A stretch of DNA of 64,000 nucleotides from Paracoccaceae bacterium (GTDB taxonomy: Bacteria > Pseudomonadota > Alphaproteobacteria > Rhodobacterales > Rhodobacteraceae). Under the pieces are notes generated by a model. The model saw only the letters and a program-made list of their open reading frames with translations. It was not told the DNA's origin and searched no databases. The position numbers were made by a program, and so were the translations under genes. Below are positions 38,198-49,262 of the stretch, piece by piece. Every line of letters starts with the position of its first letter. The first letter of the stretch is position 1. The stretch spans positions 1-64,000 of the forward strand of contig PWZT01000099.1 of the NCBI GenBank assembly GCA_003567315.1, given 5' to 3'.

Positions 38198-41100
38198 TCA
38201 ATAGTCGCGTTCGAAAAACAACCCGACGCCCGCGCGCCCTTCGTTATCCACCCGGCCCCGCGCTGTCACGGAAGGCGAGAGATCGATATTTATCGAAACC
38301 TCGCTGCTCCCCTGCGGGCTGACCTCGACATCCGTGTAGATGTTTTCTGTCAGATACCGGCCCAACCGAACCGAGGTTTCGCCATCTTCATCCGTGCGCA
38401 CATCCAGATCGTCGAGCCCGATATTGCGCCGCACGCGCTCCAGCACGCCCTCCCCGCGCCCGGACAGTGTGGCCAGCGAAGAGGCAAGCTGCGCGGCCTG
38501 AAACAGCGACAGGGTTTCGAACCCCCGTCCGAATAGCAGAAGCGATACAACTTCCTCCTCGGGCAGCGGCGGCATGGATTCGAAGCGGATCTCGGGTGCA
38601 TCCGCGCGCCCTTCCAGCACAATCTGCGCCGTGACCCCATCGCGCTCGGTCGAAGCGACGAGCCGCACGAAAGGGACCAGATCGCCCTGAAGGCTGGCAA
38701 AACCCTCGTTCAGCGTGAAGCGGTTGCCCAGAAGGTCGAGACGTCCGCGTACCAGCCCGAACTGGCCAATGGGGATCACATCTGCTGTGGTCCCCGTCAG
38801 CCGCAATGACCCCCCAAGCTCTGCATCCAGCCCGCGCCCGCGAATGAAAACGCGATTGGGCGCGTCGATGGTCAGATCCAGCGACGCCGGCGTTCGCGTG
38901 CGCCCATGCGTTTCGCCTGCAAAGATCCCCGCGCGGTCCCGCGTGCGCCGCGCGCCGGGGCTTTCGCCGACATGGCGGATATTGGGCGGGATATAACCGC
39001 TCGTGGCTAGCCCGACGCGCGGGATGCGCAATTCGGTGCGATCCAGCGTCAGCCCGCCGCTGATGTTCGGGCCTTCGGTCAGCACGCCGGAGATCGCGAC
39101 ATTGCCCGACACTTGCGTCTCGAAAAGCTGCGGGTCGATGATGCGCAACCTTGTCAGCGTCGCGCTCAGATCACCCGTAATCGGCGGGCCAAGATTGATA
39201 TCGCCGTCCAGCGCGACCCGCCCCCCATTGGCTGAGCGCCCGTTGACATCGATACCGACCCGCGTGCCCGCAATCTGCGCTTGCGCGGCGACATCCGTCA
39301 GGCGGATATTCTGCTGTGGTAGCACGACTGTGACATTGCTGGCCTGCGCCTGCCCGCTGAGGGAGCTGAGATCGAGCGGGCCATTGAGCGTGACATCGAA
39401 TTCCGCAGGCCCCTGGATCGAGCGCGGCTCCAGCCGTGGATTGATGAGCGCCAGATCAGTGCCGCCCCGCGCGCGCAGATTGCCGCGCAGATCCGGTGTT
39501 ATCGTGCCATCGACCCGCGCATTGAACCCCGCAGGCCCGCCAAGCGTCAGATCCAGCGCATAGGCATCGCCCGTGTCCCGCGCTGTACCTGCGACCGTGA
39601 CCGCGCCGGGAATGCCCGGCACGATGGCCGCAAGCGAGGCGAGCCGCGCATCGAGCGTGAGCGAGGGGCGGCCATCCACGAGCGTGCCGCTGACATCGGC
39701 GTTGAGCTGCGGGCCACTCAGCGTAAGCCGCTCGAGCAGGATATCCTCGGGGCGTTGCGTCACGGCGGCGTTCAGCCGGTGCGTGCCCGCGAGCAACCCG
39801 TCTGCCGCCTCATTGCCCAGCCGGAGATTGTTCGCCTCGGCCTCCAGCCGCACGCGCCGGGTCTCACCCTCTTCGCGCAGCCGCGCATCAGCGGTGATGC
39901 GCCCGCCGAAACCGGGCCGGATTGCGCCCAGATTGGGCAGCACTGTCCGCACATCCAGCCGCGAGGCGCCGGGATCGAAGCGACCATCCGCGCCAAGCTG
40001 CACGGCCGCGTTTTCCACGCGCAGCGCCTCGAGATCAAACGCCAACCCATCGCGCTGGCCTTCGATACTCAGCCGGGTCTCCCCACGCAGCAGGCGATTC
40101 GCGTCTTCCTGACCGACTGTCAGATCCCGCGCGACGGCCTCTATGGTCAGGCGCTCGCGGTCCAGCGGCCCCTGCACCGCAAGCTGCGCATCAAGCGCCC
40201 CGCCGAAGGCCCCGCCCAGCACCGAGAGATCGGAGAAGTCGAGATCGCCGCGCAGATTGACGGTTTCATCAGCAAACTGACCGCGCAGGACAGCGCGCAA
40301 TGTGCGTGCGGTCGCCTCAAGCTGGCGCAGCTCGATCTCGCCATCCGCCCCGCGCGCGTCAATCGTGATCTGGCTGCGCCCGGCCAGCAGCAGGTCGACC
40401 TCGGTCTGATCGATTGTCAGATCCTGCCCGGCGATTTCGGCCTCGACACTGAAGCGGTCGCGCTCTGGTCCTGCGGTCGCATCGACCCGTGTCTCCACGC
40501 TGCCGGACAGATCGCGCCCCGCCAGCGTGGACAGGCGCGAAACATCGCGGAAATTCGCCTGCGCATTGGCGGATACGACACCATCGTCAAGCTGGGCGCG
40601 CCCGTTAAGCTCATAGTCGCGCCCCTCGATCTGGAAGCCCGGCACCAGAAACGGGCGACCTTCGCGCCAGATCACCGCAAGCGATCCCGAGACCGCCGGT
40701 CCAAGCGCCTCGTTCAGACCGGGGTCGGCGGCTTGCAGCCCCAGCGCCGAAAAGTCGATCAGCGCGTCGACCACGTCGATGTTGTCACCGAAGCCCTCCG
40801 AACTGATTTGCCCGATCCCGTCCACCGACAGGCTTTCGACACGAAAATCCTCATTGTCGAAGCCCAGAAGGTCGAGCTTCAATTCCCAGTCCTGACTGAC
40901 AGAGGCATCGAAAGCGAGTTTCAGATCGGCCGTATCAATGCTGGTGCGCGCGCCCGCCACAGGCAGCAGCACGCGCGATCCGTCGCGCGCCGCGACCTCA
41001 CCTTCCAGGTTGATCAGTTCGGGCAGCCGATCCGCACCAATCCGCACCCGCCCGGTCAGCCCCAGTTTTTCAGTGCGGATCGAGAGTTCATCAAGCGAGA

Positions 41101-42058
41101 GCGCCCCATCCTCGAACCGCCGCGCTTCGGTCCGCAAGCGGCTGTCATCGCCGAAAAACGCGTGGAAATCTTCGTCCAGCAGCGGGCGCAGATCGCCCGA
41201 GAGGTCGAGCGAAATCGCCTGCGCGACGCCCGGCAGCGCGGTCTGCAATTCGAACTGCCCCTCGACGCGCGGCGTATCATCGGTCGCAAGGGTGATGTCG
41301 GCCGCGAAATTCTCGATCGGCCCTTCGCCCTGCACGGTCAGCGCGGCCGAGGGCGCATCGGGGATGTCGAGTAGAGTGACAGCAAGCCCGCCCGGGTCTT
41401 CTTCCAGCGCCAGATCGAGGCTGAGGATCCGCGTTTCATTTGAAAAAGCGCCCTCCAAACGGAATTCGCCTGCCAGATCGCCAAGCCGCTCGATGCGTAA
41501 ATTCGCATCTCCGGCGCCATCGGCGAGCGCCGCAGAGCCTGTGACCCGCGCGCGAAACTCCTCGCCCAGGAAATCTTCGCCAAGCACGACTTCATCCAGT
41601 TGCAGTGCACCAATCCGAACCGAGACAGGCAACTCGGGCAACTCGAATTCGGGCAGGCTGAACAACTCCCCGCTTTCGTCTGCAGGCGCATCACTCACGG
41701 GTGGGCGAAGCACTGTCAGCCTCTGCGCCGAGATCTCGGCAATCTCGATCCGGCGCTGCAACACGGCCGAGCGGTTCCATTGCAGCGCGGCATCCTCGAT
41801 CAGAAGCCAGACGCCCTCGTCATCCTCCACGCTCAAGGTCTCGAAGGTCGCGCGCGAGGACAGCGCCCCGCGAAAGCCCGTGATGGTCACATCGCGCCCT
41901 GCATCCGACAGGCTGTCCTGCAGCAGGCGGGTCAGGAAACCCGCGTCGCTTTCGCCAGAGCCCGGCAATAAATTGCGCAAGCCCTGCGCGTGGATGGGCG
42001 TTGTCAGGATCAGAAGGGCGGCGATGCACCAGCCCATGATATTGCGAATATCGCGCAT
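38198..42058 (-). CDS. tamB: Translocation and assembly module protein TamB
   Basis: 1286-aa repetitive beta-rich protein ending in a DUF490-type domain; follows tamA. Confidence 0.93.
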   Translation of the reverse strand: MRDIRNIMGWCIAALLILTTPIHAQGLRNLLPGSGESDAGFLTRLLQDSLSDAGRDVTITGFRGALSSRATFETLSVEDDEGVWLLIEDAALQWNRSAVLQRRIEIAEISAQRLTVLRPPVSDAPADESGELFSLPEFELPELPVSVRIGALQLDEVVLGEDFLGEEFRARVTGSAALADGAGDANLRIERLGDLAGEFRLEGAFSNETRILSLDLALEEDPGGLAVTLLDIPDAPSAALTVQGEGPIENFAADITLATDDTPRVEGQFELQTALPGVAQAISLDLSGDLRPLLDEDFHAFFGDDSRLRTEARRFEDGALSLDELSIRTEKLGLTGRVRIGADRLPELINLEGEVAARDGSRVLLPVAGARTSIDTADLKLAFDASVSQDWELKLDLLGFDNEDFRVESLSVDGIGQISSEGFGDNIDVVDALIDFSALGLQAADPGLNEALGPAVSGSLAVIWREGRPFLVPGFQIEGRDYELNGRAQLDDGVVSANAQANFRDVSRLSTLAGRDLSGSVETRVDATAGPERDRFSVEAEIAGQDLTIDQTEVDLLLAGRSQITIDARGADGEIELRQLEATARTLRAVLRGQFADETVNLRGDLDFSDLSVLGGAFGGALDAQLAVQGPLDRERLTIEAVARDLTVGQEDANRLLRGETRLSIEGQRDGLAFDLEALRVENAAVQLGADGRFDPGASRLDVRTVLPNLGAIRPGFGGRITADARLREEGETRRVRLEAEANNLRLGNEAADGLLAGTHRLNAAVTQRPEDILLERLTLSGPQLNADVSGTLVDGRPSLTLDARLASLAAIVPGIPGAVTVAGTARDTGDAYALDLTLGGPAGFNARVDGTITPDLRGNLRARGGTDLALINPRLEPRSIQGPAEFDVTLNGPLDLSSLSGQAQASNVTVVLPQQNIRLTDVAAQAQIAGTRVGIDVNGRSANGGRVALDGDINLGPPITGDLSATLTRLRIIDPQLFETQVSGNVAISGVLTEGPNISGGLTLDRTELRIPRVGLATSGYIPPNIRHVGESPGARRTRDRAGIFAGETHGRTRTPASLDLTIDAPNRVFIRGRGLDAELGGSLRLTGTTADVIPIGQFGLVRGRLDLLGNRFTLNEGFASLQGDLVPFVRLVASTERDGVTAQIVLEGRADAPEIRFESMPPLPEEEVVSLLLFGRGFETLSLFQAAQLASSLATLSGRGEGVLERVRRNIGLDDLDVRTDEDGETSVRLGRYLTENIYTDVEVSPQGSSEVSINIDLSPSVTARGRVDNEGRAGVGLFFERDY

Positions 42059-43875
42059 CAGAAGCTGTGCCCAATTCCCAGATAAAGTTGAATGCCGCGT
42101 CCTGTATCCCCGGCGACAGGATAGCCCAGATCGACGCGCAGTGGTCCGACAGGCGTGTCATAGCGCAGGCCCAGCCCCGCGCCTGCGTGCCAGTCCGATG
42201 CGCCCGAGAATGGTCCATCCGAGACATAGCCCGCATCGATGAACGCAGCGACGCCGATGGTCTCGGTCGCGCGCACGCGCATTTCGGTCGAAAGCGCTGC
42301 AAATCCGCGCCCGCCCGAGCGGACACCGCCCGAGGTCACACCGAGTGACTCGAATGGCTGGCCGCGCACTGTGCCACTGCCGCCCGAGTAGAACAGCAGA
42401 TCGCGCGGTGTCCGGTCCAGCGCCGCACCGAAGATCGCCCCGGCCTGAACCCGCCCCGCCAGGACCACCCCGTCATCCTGCCCGATCGCCCGGTAGGCGC
42501 GCAGATCGGCATAGGCGCGCGCGCCGTTATCGGTGCCGCTCAGCCCCAGAAACGGCATCACTTCGCCGCGCGCAAAGAACCCGCGCGTCGGCGCGCGCAT
42601 GTCATCGCGCCGGTCCCATTCCACGAAGAGCGGGAGTTGCAGCATGCGGAAATCACGACGGATGCTCAGATCCGGGCCGAAATCGGCGCGCTCCAGCAGG
42701 AAGGCTACACCACCGCCGAAGGTTAACTCGTCACTGAAACGATGCTCCAGCCCAACCTCGACCCGCGCGCGCCGCGCCTCGTAATCATCTTCGCGATCAG
42801 TCTCGATCAGCGTCCCGAGATTGAGTGTGGTGTCGGGTGTGAAGGTCGCCGGTCGCGAGAATTCGGTCCGCAGGCGATAGTCTATCTTGCCGCTGCGTGC
42901 CCCAATACCGCTGATCGTGCCTTCAATGCGGAAGCGTTCGGCCCCGCCCAGAAGGTTGCGATGGAGCCAGAAGGCCGAAAGCTTGCCCCCGGCCTCGGTA
43001 TCAATCTCGACACCGGCCCCGATCCGCCGCAAGGGCGCTTCCACGACCGAGGCATCTATATCGAGCGTGCCATCGGGATTGGCCTCTTCGGCCTCTCGCA
43101 GCGCGACCGAGGCAAAGGTGCCCGTGCGCCGCAACCGGTCGGCGGCGCGCTGCATGTCGTCGGGCGAGAACACCTCGCCCGTGGGCAGGCCCGCGATCGC
43201 GACAATGCGACTCGGCCGGGTGCGCTCCTGCCCGTCGGGGCGCAATTCGCCAAATCGCAGCCTTGGCCCTGGCGCGATCTGCACCGACACGTCGAGTTCG
43301 CCCGGCGGATGGCGCGCCGTGATGTCCTCACCCGCAACATCTGCCTGCGCATGCCCTTCCGCGCGCCAGCCATCCACGGCCTCGCGCGCCGCGTCGCGGA
43401 TGACAGTGCTGCGGGCAGGCTCGCCCGAGGCGAAAGCAGGCGGCAATTCCGCGCGCCGCGCCAGCGGGGCAAGCTCGGTGCGGCCAAAGGTGAAAGCGGG
43501 CCCTGGTGTGAGTTCCAGCACGATCCGGCCGATCTCTGACGGCGGGTTGAGTGGCGATATATCCGCGGCTTCACGCCCGTCGATGAGAACCGAGATCTCG
43601 GGGGCATAGAACCCGGCCTCATAGAATATCCCGATCAACTGGCCATATTCGGCACGCGCAATCGTGAAGACCTCGAAGGCATCCTGCACGCCCTCATCGA
43701 ATGCCGCGCGCAACAGCGAGGAGCGGCGTAACGCACTGCGCAGCGCGTCGTCATCGCCCTGAACATTGATCTCGAACTCCTCGAAAGCCTGCACGGGTGC
43801 AGGCTGAAAGAGTGCAGCAAAGCACAAGGCCAAGGCCGCGCAGTGCTGAAGCTTTGAGCGAAGGCACAGTTTCAC
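42058..43875 (-). CDS. tamA: Outer membrane translocation protein TamA (BamA/Omp85 family)
   Basis: POTRA-like N-terminus, C-terminal barrel RYDTPVGPLRVDLGYPVAGDTGRGIQLYLGIGHSF. Confidence 0.93.
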   Translation of the reverse strand: MKLCLRSKLQHCAALALCFAALFQPAPVQAFEEFEINVQGDDDALRSALRRSSLLRAAFDEGVQDAFEVFTIARAEYGQLIGIFYEAGFYAPEISVLIDGREAADISPLNPPSEIGRIVLELTPGPAFTFGRTELAPLARRAELPPAFASGEPARSTVIRDAAREAVDGWRAEGHAQADVAGEDITARHPPGELDVSVQIAPGPRLRFGELRPDGQERTRPSRIVAIAGLPTGEVFSPDDMQRAADRLRRTGTFASVALREAEEANPDGTLDIDASVVEAPLRRIGAGVEIDTEAGGKLSAFWLHRNLLGGAERFRIEGTISGIGARSGKIDYRLRTEFSRPATFTPDTTLNLGTLIETDREDDYEARRARVEVGLEHRFSDELTFGGGVAFLLERADFGPDLSIRRDFRMLQLPLFVEWDRRDDMRAPTRGFFARGEVMPFLGLSGTDNGARAYADLRAYRAIGQDDGVVLAGRVQAGAIFGAALDRTPRDLLFYSGGSGTVRGQPFESLGVTSGGVRSGGRGFAALSTEMRVRATETIGVAAFIDAGYVSDGPFSGASDWHAGAGLGLRYDTPVGPLRVDLGYPVAGDTGRGIQLYLGIGHSF

Positions 43876-44055
43876 GATGGTTCCCTTGCGAGGGCTACAC
43901 GCATATTGTTATAGCACTTTTGCAGATGCTTCCACGTGCTACAACCCGAAAGCCCCGGACTGGCGCGCTCTTGCTTGCATGCGCGCCTTGTCAGCAATCG
44001 GGTCGGGTGCTAGATCGCGCGACAACAAAACGAGATAGAAAAGGACGCCCGGACC

Positions 44056-45447
44056 ATGGCTCTGGACCATATGATCAAGGATATTTCACTTGCGGAATTT
44101 GGCCGCAAGGAAATCGATATCGCCGAGACTGAAATGCCGGGCCTCATGGCGCTGCGCGAAGAATACGGCGCCAGCCAGCCGTTGAAGGGCGCACGCATCG
44201 CAGGCTCGCTGCATATGACGATCCAGACAGCCGTGCTGATCGAGACCCTGAAGGCACTGGGCGCGGATGTGCGCTGGGCGTCATGCAACATCTATTCCAC
44301 GCAGGACCACGCTGCCGCAGCGATTGCAGAGGGCGGCACGCCGGTCTTTGCCGTGAAAGGCGAGACGCTGACCGAATACTGGGAATACACTGACCAGATC
44401 TTTCAGTTCCGCGAGGGCGCCAACATGATCCTCGATGATGGCGGGGATGCGACCCTCTACATATTGATGGGCGCGCGGGTCGAAGCGGGCGAGACTGACC
44501 TGATCGCCGTCCCGACCTCGGAAGAGGAAGAATGCCTCTTCGCCCAGATCCGAAAGCGTCTGGAGGCAAGCCCGGGCTGGTTCACCAAGCAGCGCGACCT
44601 GATCCAAGGTGTGAGCGAAGAGACCACCACTGGCGTGCATCGCCTCTATGAGTTGCACAAGAAGGGCATGTTGCCTTTCCCGGCGATCAATGTGAACGAT
44701 TCTGTCACCAAGTCGAAATTCGACAACAAATACGGCTGCAAGGAATCGCTCGTCGATGGTATCCGCCGCGCGACCGACACGATGATGGCGGGCAAGGTCG
44801 CTGTGGTCTGCGGCTATGGCGATGTGGGAAAGGGCTCGGCGGCAAGCTTGCGCGGGGCAGGGGCGCGTGTGGTCGTGACCGAGATCGACCCGATCTGTGC
44901 ATTGCAGGCCGCGATGGATGGCTATCAAGTGACGACGCTGGAAGATGTGGTCAAGACCGCTGACATTTTCATCACCACCACGGGCAACAAGGACGTCATC
45001 CGCATCGAGCATATGCGCGAGATGAAGGATATGGCGATTGTCGGCAATATCGGACATTTCGACAATGAGATTCAGGTCGCTGCGCTGAAGAACCACAAAT
45101 GGACCAATATCAAGGACCAGGTGGATATGATCGAGATGCCCTCGGGCGCGCGGATCATCATGCTCTCGCAGGGCCGTCTGCTCAATCTCGGCAATGCCAC
45201 GGGGCATCCGTCTTTCGTGATGTCGGCCTCGTTCACCAATCAGGTGCTCGCACAGATCGAACTCTGGACCAAGGGCAGCGAGTATGCGCCCGGTGTCTAT
45301 ATCCTGCCCAAGCATCTCGATGAAAAGGTCGCGCGCCTGCATCTGGGTCGGATCGGGGTGAAGCTGACGGAGCTGCAGAAAGATCAGGCCGATTATATCG
45401 GCGTTCCCGTTGAGGGGCCCTTCAAATCCGAGCATTACCGCTACTGA
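44056..45447 (+). CDS. ahcY: Adenosylhomocysteinase
   Basis: [73 protein letters not shown]. Confidence 0.98.
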   Translation: MALDHMIKDISLAEFGRKEIDIAETEMPGLMALREEYGASQPLKGARIAGSLHMTIQTAVLIETLKALGADVRWASCNIYSTQDHAAAAIAEGGTPVFAVKGETLTEYWEYTDQIFQFREGANMILDDGGDATLYILMGARVEAGETDLIAVPTSEEEECLFAQIRKRLEASPGWFTKQRDLIQGVSEETTTGVHRLYELHKKGMLPFPAINVNDSVTKSKFDNKYGCKESLVDGIRRATDTMMAGKVAVVCGYGDVGKGSAASLRGAGARVVVTEIDPICALQAAMDGYQVTTLEDVVKTADIFITTTGNKDVIRIEHMREMKDMAIVGNIGHFDNEIQVAALKNHKWTNIKDQVDMIEMPSGARIIMLSQGRLLNLGNATGHPSFVMSASFTNQVLAQIELWTKGSEYAPGVYILPKHLDEKVARLHLGRIGVKLTELQKDQADYIGVPVEGPFKSEHYRY

Positions 45448-45467
45448 CACGAAATGATTGCAACGAA

Positions 45468-45495
45468 AAAACCCCGGCAGCGATGCCGGGGTTTT
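45468..45495. terminator. Bidirectional rho-independent terminator between ahcY and phbB
   Basis: AAAACCCCGGCA GCGA TGCCGGGGTTTT: 12-bp perfect stem between convergent genes. Confidence 0.93.
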
Positions 45496-45515
45496 GTCTT
45501 GGCGGTAGGCGCGGA

Positions 45516-46238
45516 TCAGGAGAAGAACTGCGCCCCGTTCGCGCTGATGGTCGAGCCATTGATGAAGCTCGCATCGTCAGCCACAAGGAAGCTCACGCAA
45601 CGCGCGATTTCCTCAGGTTCGCCCAGCCGTCCGGCGGGGATCTGGCCGATGATCGCCTCGCGCACCTTCTCGGGCACTGCCATTACCATTTCCGTGGCGA
45701 TATAGCCCGGGCAGACAGCATTCGCCGTGATCCCGAACCGTGCGCCTTCCTGCGCGAGGCTCTTGACGATCCCGAGATCGCCTGCCTTTGTGGCCGCGTA
45801 ATTCACCTGCGCGAACTGGCCCTTCTGCCCGTTGACCGAGGAAATCACCACCACGCGGCCAAACTTGCGCTCGCGCATGCCGGGCCAGACGGGATGGATC
45901 GTGTTGAACACACCGGTCAGATTGGTGTCGATCACCTCTTTCCACTGCTCGGGCGTCATCTTGTGGAAGGGCGCATCGCGCGTGATCCCGGCATTGGCGA
46001 CCACGATCTCGATGGGGCCCAGATCGGCCTCGACCCGCGCCAGCCCGGCCTTGGACGCCTCGTAATCGGCCGCGTTCCACTTGTAGGTCTGGATTCCCGT
46101 TTCGTCGGTGAACTTGGCCGCAGCCTCGTCATTGCCCGCGTAGGTGGCCGCGACCTTGTAGCCCTTGTCCTTGAGTTCCTTGGAAATTGCCGCGCCGATC
46201 CCGCGCGATCCTCCCGTGACCAATGCCACTCGTGCCAT
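45516..46238 (-). CDS. phbB: Acetoacetyl-CoA reductase
   Basis: MARVALVTGGSRGIGAAISKELKDKGYKVAATYAGND; adjacent beta-ketothiolase. Confidence 0.95.
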   Translation of the reverse strand: MARVALVTGGSRGIGAAISKELKDKGYKVAATYAGNDEAAAKFTDETGIQTYKWNAADYEASKAGLARVEADLGPIEIVVANAGITRDAPFHKMTPEQWKEVIDTNLTGVFNTIHPVWPGMRERKFGRVVVISSVNGQKGQFAQVNYAATKAGDLGIVKSLAQEGARFGITANAVCPGYIATEMVMAVPEKVREAIIGQIPAGRLGEPEEIARCVSFLVADDASFINGSTISANGAQFFS

Positions 46239-46293
46239 TCTAGCCCCTCCTTTGGAATGTCTGGCGTTGTAAATCAGTTATCCGACACGCCCT

Positions 46294-46318
46294 GCCTGCG
46301 CAACATTGTTGCGCAGGC
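46294..46318. promoter_or_regulatory. Perfect 11-bp palindrome between phbA and phbB
   Basis: GCCTGCGCAAC ATT GTTGCGCAGGC. Confidence 0.7.
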
Positions 46319-46334
46319 CGGGCGTAAACGGGTG

Positions 46335-47507
46335 TCAGCGCTCGAGGCACATGGCCACGCCCATGCCGCCCCCGATGCAGAGCGTGGCGAGGCCCTTCTT
46401 GGCGTCGCGGCGCTGCATCTCGAAGAGAAGCGTGTTCAGGATCCGGCAGCCCGAGGCACCGATCGGGTGGCCGATGGCGATCGCGCCACCATTGACGTTT
46501 ACCTTGTCGGTGTCCCAGCCCATATCCTTGTTCACCGCGCAGGCTTGCGCGGCAAACGCCTCATTGGCCTCGATCAGGTCAAGATCCTCGGGCTTCCAGC
46601 CCGCTTTCGCGAGCGCCTTGCGGCTGGCATGGATCGGTCCCACGCCCATCACTGACGGATCGAGCCCGGCGGTGGCGTAGCTCGCAATCCGCGCCAGCGG
46701 TGTGAGCCCGCGCTTTTCGGCCTCTTCGGCGCTCATCAGCATCACGGCCGCCGCGCCGTCATTGAGCCCCGACGCATTCGCTGCCGTCACCGAGCCATCC
46801 TTGGTGAAGGCCGGGCGCAGTTTCGCCATCCCCTCGAGAGTGGCGCCGTGGCGGATATATTCATCGTCCGCCACGACGATATCGCCTTTGCGGGTCTTCA
46901 CCGTGAAGGGCGCGATCTCATCCTTGAACTTGCCGGCTTTCTGCGCCGCTTCGGCCTTGTTCTGGCTGGCGACGGCAAACGCGTCCTGTTCATCGCGGCT
47001 GATCTGCCATTTCTGGGCCACATTCTCGGCGGTCTGGCCCATGTGGTAGCCGTTGAAGGCATCCCAGAGCCCGTCCTTGATCATCGTGTCGATCATTTTC
47101 ATGTCGCCCATCTTCTGGCCCGCGCGCAAATGCGCGACATGGGGGCTGAGCGTCATGCTTTCCTGCCCGCCCGCGAGCACGATTTCGGCATCGCCAAGCT
47201 GGATGTGCTGCGCCCCCAGTGCGACGGCGCGCAGGCCCGAGCCGCAGACCTGATTGATCGACCACGCCGCCGATTCGATGGGAAGGCCCGCGTTGATATG
47301 CGCCTGCCGTGCGGGGTTCTGCCCCTGTCCGGCAGTGAGCACCTGACCAAGGATCGTCTCGGAGATCTCGGATTTGTCGACCCCGGCGCGCGCGACCACG
47401 GCTTCGAGAATGGCAGCGCCCAGATCATGCGCAGGCGTATTCGCGAAAGCGCCCCCGAAAGAACCGACAGCGGTACGCGCGGCGGAAACGATTACGACAT
47501 TGGTCAT
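46335..47507 (-). CDS. phbA: Acetyl-CoA C-acetyltransferase (beta-ketothiolase)
   Basis: [57 protein letters not shown]. Confidence 0.97.
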   Translation of the reverse strand: MTNVVIVSAARTAVGSFGGAFANTPAHDLGAAILEAVVARAGVDKSEISETILGQVLTAGQGQNPARQAHINAGLPIESAAWSINQVCGSGLRAVALGAQHIQLGDAEIVLAGGQESMTLSPHVAHLRAGQKMGDMKMIDTMIKDGLWDAFNGYHMGQTAENVAQKWQISRDEQDAFAVASQNKAEAAQKAGKFKDEIAPFTVKTRKGDIVVADDEYIRHGATLEGMAKLRPAFTKDGSVTAANASGLNDGAAAVMLMSAEEAEKRGLTPLARIASYATAGLDPSVMGVGPIHASRKALAKAGWKPEDLDLIEANEAFAAQACAVNKDMGWDTDKVNVNGGAIAIGHPIGASGCRILNTLLFEMQRRDAKKGLATLCIGGGMGVAMCLER

Positions 47508-47775
47508 GGGTTCTCCTCTTTCCATGTGAGCGTGGCCCGGCTGAAGCGTGAACACCCGACCAGACCCTGACAATCGGCCTCCTTTTTATCATGTCGCAGC
47601 ATCTGTGCAATGACACAGCGCTGTTTGCTGGCGCAAACGCGCAGATGCTCGCCTTGGTTCTACGGTCTACCCGCGGTTTTGTTCTCGCCATGATCATAAT
47701 ATGTTTCCCGCGAATCCGGTCCCGATTCTGGACATCCGGCGATGTAAGTCATACTGTAGGGTCATGAGGGGAAGA

Positions 47776-48102
47776 ATGTATCACGCATTTGCCAAATATC
47801 ATCTCGGCCAGGTCGTCAGACACCGCAAGCATCCGTTTCGCGGGGTGATCTTCGATGTCGATCCGGAATTCGCAAACACCGAGGAGTGGTATCATTCCAT
47901 CCCGGAAAGCGCGCGCCCGAGGAAAGATCAGCCTTTCTATCACCTGCTTGCGGAGAATGACGAGAGTTTCTACGTGGCCTATGTCTCAGAGCAGAACCTC
48001 GTCCCCGACGATTCGGGTGAGCCTGTCGATCATCCGGATCTGGGGCAACTCTTCGGCGAATTCCGTAACGGGCATTATCCGCTTCAGATGGAGTTCAACT
48101 GA
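47776..48102 (+). CDS. hspQ: HspQ family heat shock protein
   Basis: AKYHLGQVVRHRKHPFRGVIFDVDPEFANTEEWY; FYHLLAENDESFYVAYVSEQNL. Confidence 0.92.
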   Translation: MYHAFAKYHLGQVVRHRKHPFRGVIFDVDPEFANTEEWYHSIPESARPRKDQPFYHLLAENDESFYVAYVSEQNLVPDDSGEPVDHPDLGQLFGEFRNGHYPLQMEFN

Positions 48103-48258
48103 CCCGATGCGCGCATGTCGCTGGGTAAATACCTCGGGCTGCAACGCGCCTTAGGGGCCTGATCGTAATCGGGTAGGCTTGGCGAGCTCTGGCAAACATC
48201 TTGTCAGTTGTGTCCGGGTGAGCAGGACCGGGTGTACGGTGCGCCGTGCCGATGAATT

Positions 48259-48768
48259 TTATCTTGCACAGCCGTTCACCGGCATCGCGAAGCGCAAGGT
48301 ATTGATCCCGTTTTCCCGACGGTGGCGCAGCTCCTGCGTCAGGCTGTGGATCAGGAACAAGCCGAAGCCGCCTTCGGGAGCATTCGCAGGGTCCGGTAGG
48401 TGATGCGGAACCTCACTGGGATCGAACTCTACGCCCTGATCATGCAGGCAGCATCTTACAAACGCGTCGGTCAGAATGATGTGGCACTGGATCACACCTT
48501 CGTCGTGGGGATATGCGTAGCGGGCGATATTGGTCATCGCTTCCGTCAGCACGAGGTTGAGATCGTCGGTCAGCTCGGGCGACGCCCCATGCGCCTTCAT
48601 GAATTGCTCGATGCGCACCATTGTCGCCCGCACATCCATCAGGTTGCCTTGGCATGTCAGCGCCAGCATCGGCTGCAACAGCGGTGTGTCACACAGTGTC
48701 ATACCGCTGCAGGTTGCTGGCTGGGCACGGATTTTCAGGCTATTGGAAAAGTCTCTTGGCGCGGTCAT
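48259..48768 (-). CDS. RsbW-like serine kinase/ATP-binding anti-sigma factor
   Basis: HATPase: LNLVLTEAMTNIARYAYPHDEGVIQC; GGFGLFLIHSLTQE. Confidence 0.85.
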   Translation of the reverse strand: MTAPRDFSNSLKIRAQPATCSGMTLCDTPLLQPMLALTCQGNLMDVRATMVRIEQFMKAHGASPELTDDLNLVLTEAMTNIARYAYPHDEGVIQCHIILTDAFVRCCLHDQGVEFDPSEVPHHLPDPANAPEGGFGLFLIHSLTQELRHRRENGINTLRFAMPVNGCAR

Positions 48769-48830
48769 CGCAGCGGCCCTGTGTTCGGTGAGGGTGAAGA
48801 GAGATGCATCCGTGACGGCGCCCTGACGGG

Positions 48831-49172
48831 TCAGCCTGCCGCGCGCATCTGAGCGCAGCGCGGTGGACGATCATGAATCTTGAATACTGTATCCATCCGC
48901 GTGAGCCGGAAGAGCTTGCGCACTGCGGGGGAGAGGGCGGCGACCTCCAGAGGGCGTTTTGGGCCGAGGAGTTTCATCACCCCGACAATCGCACCCAGCC
49001 CCGAACTGTCCAGAAACTGCACCTGTTCGAGATCGAGCACGACCCGGGTTCCCTCCGGCACTGTAAGGCTGCGGACCACATCCTTGAAAGAGATCGCGAT
49101 AGCCGCATCGAGACGCGGCTCCTCGATCGCTATGACAATGGCGTCTTCCGCCTGTCCAACAAAGACCTTCAT
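48831..49172 (-). CDS. STAS-domain anti-anti-sigma factor
   Basis: TRVVLDLEQVQFLDSSGLGAIVGVMKLL. Confidence 0.88.
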   Translation of the reverse strand: MKVFVGQAEDAIVIAIEEPRLDAAIAISFKDVVRSLTVPEGTRVVLDLEQVQFLDSSGLGAIVGVMKLLGPKRPLEVAALSPAVRKLFRLTRMDTVFKIHDRPPRCAQMRAAG

Positions 49173-49262
49173 TGAAACCCCTTCCCCTTCGAGATGATAT
49201 GGAGGAAGATACGGCGCAAAAGTTACCAAATCGTTGTTTCAGCGAAATGAAAGGGTTTTGAT

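Noticed and set aside
39755-41374. 539-aa plus-strand ORF opposite tamB
   Set aside because: Shadow ORF from high-GC third-position bias; lies entirely within well-supported tamB and has low-complexity, non-domain composition
43880-44055. Possible SAH riboswitch upstream of ahcY
   Set aside because: Could not find the conserved SAH-riboswitch core by eye; needs an Infernal scan
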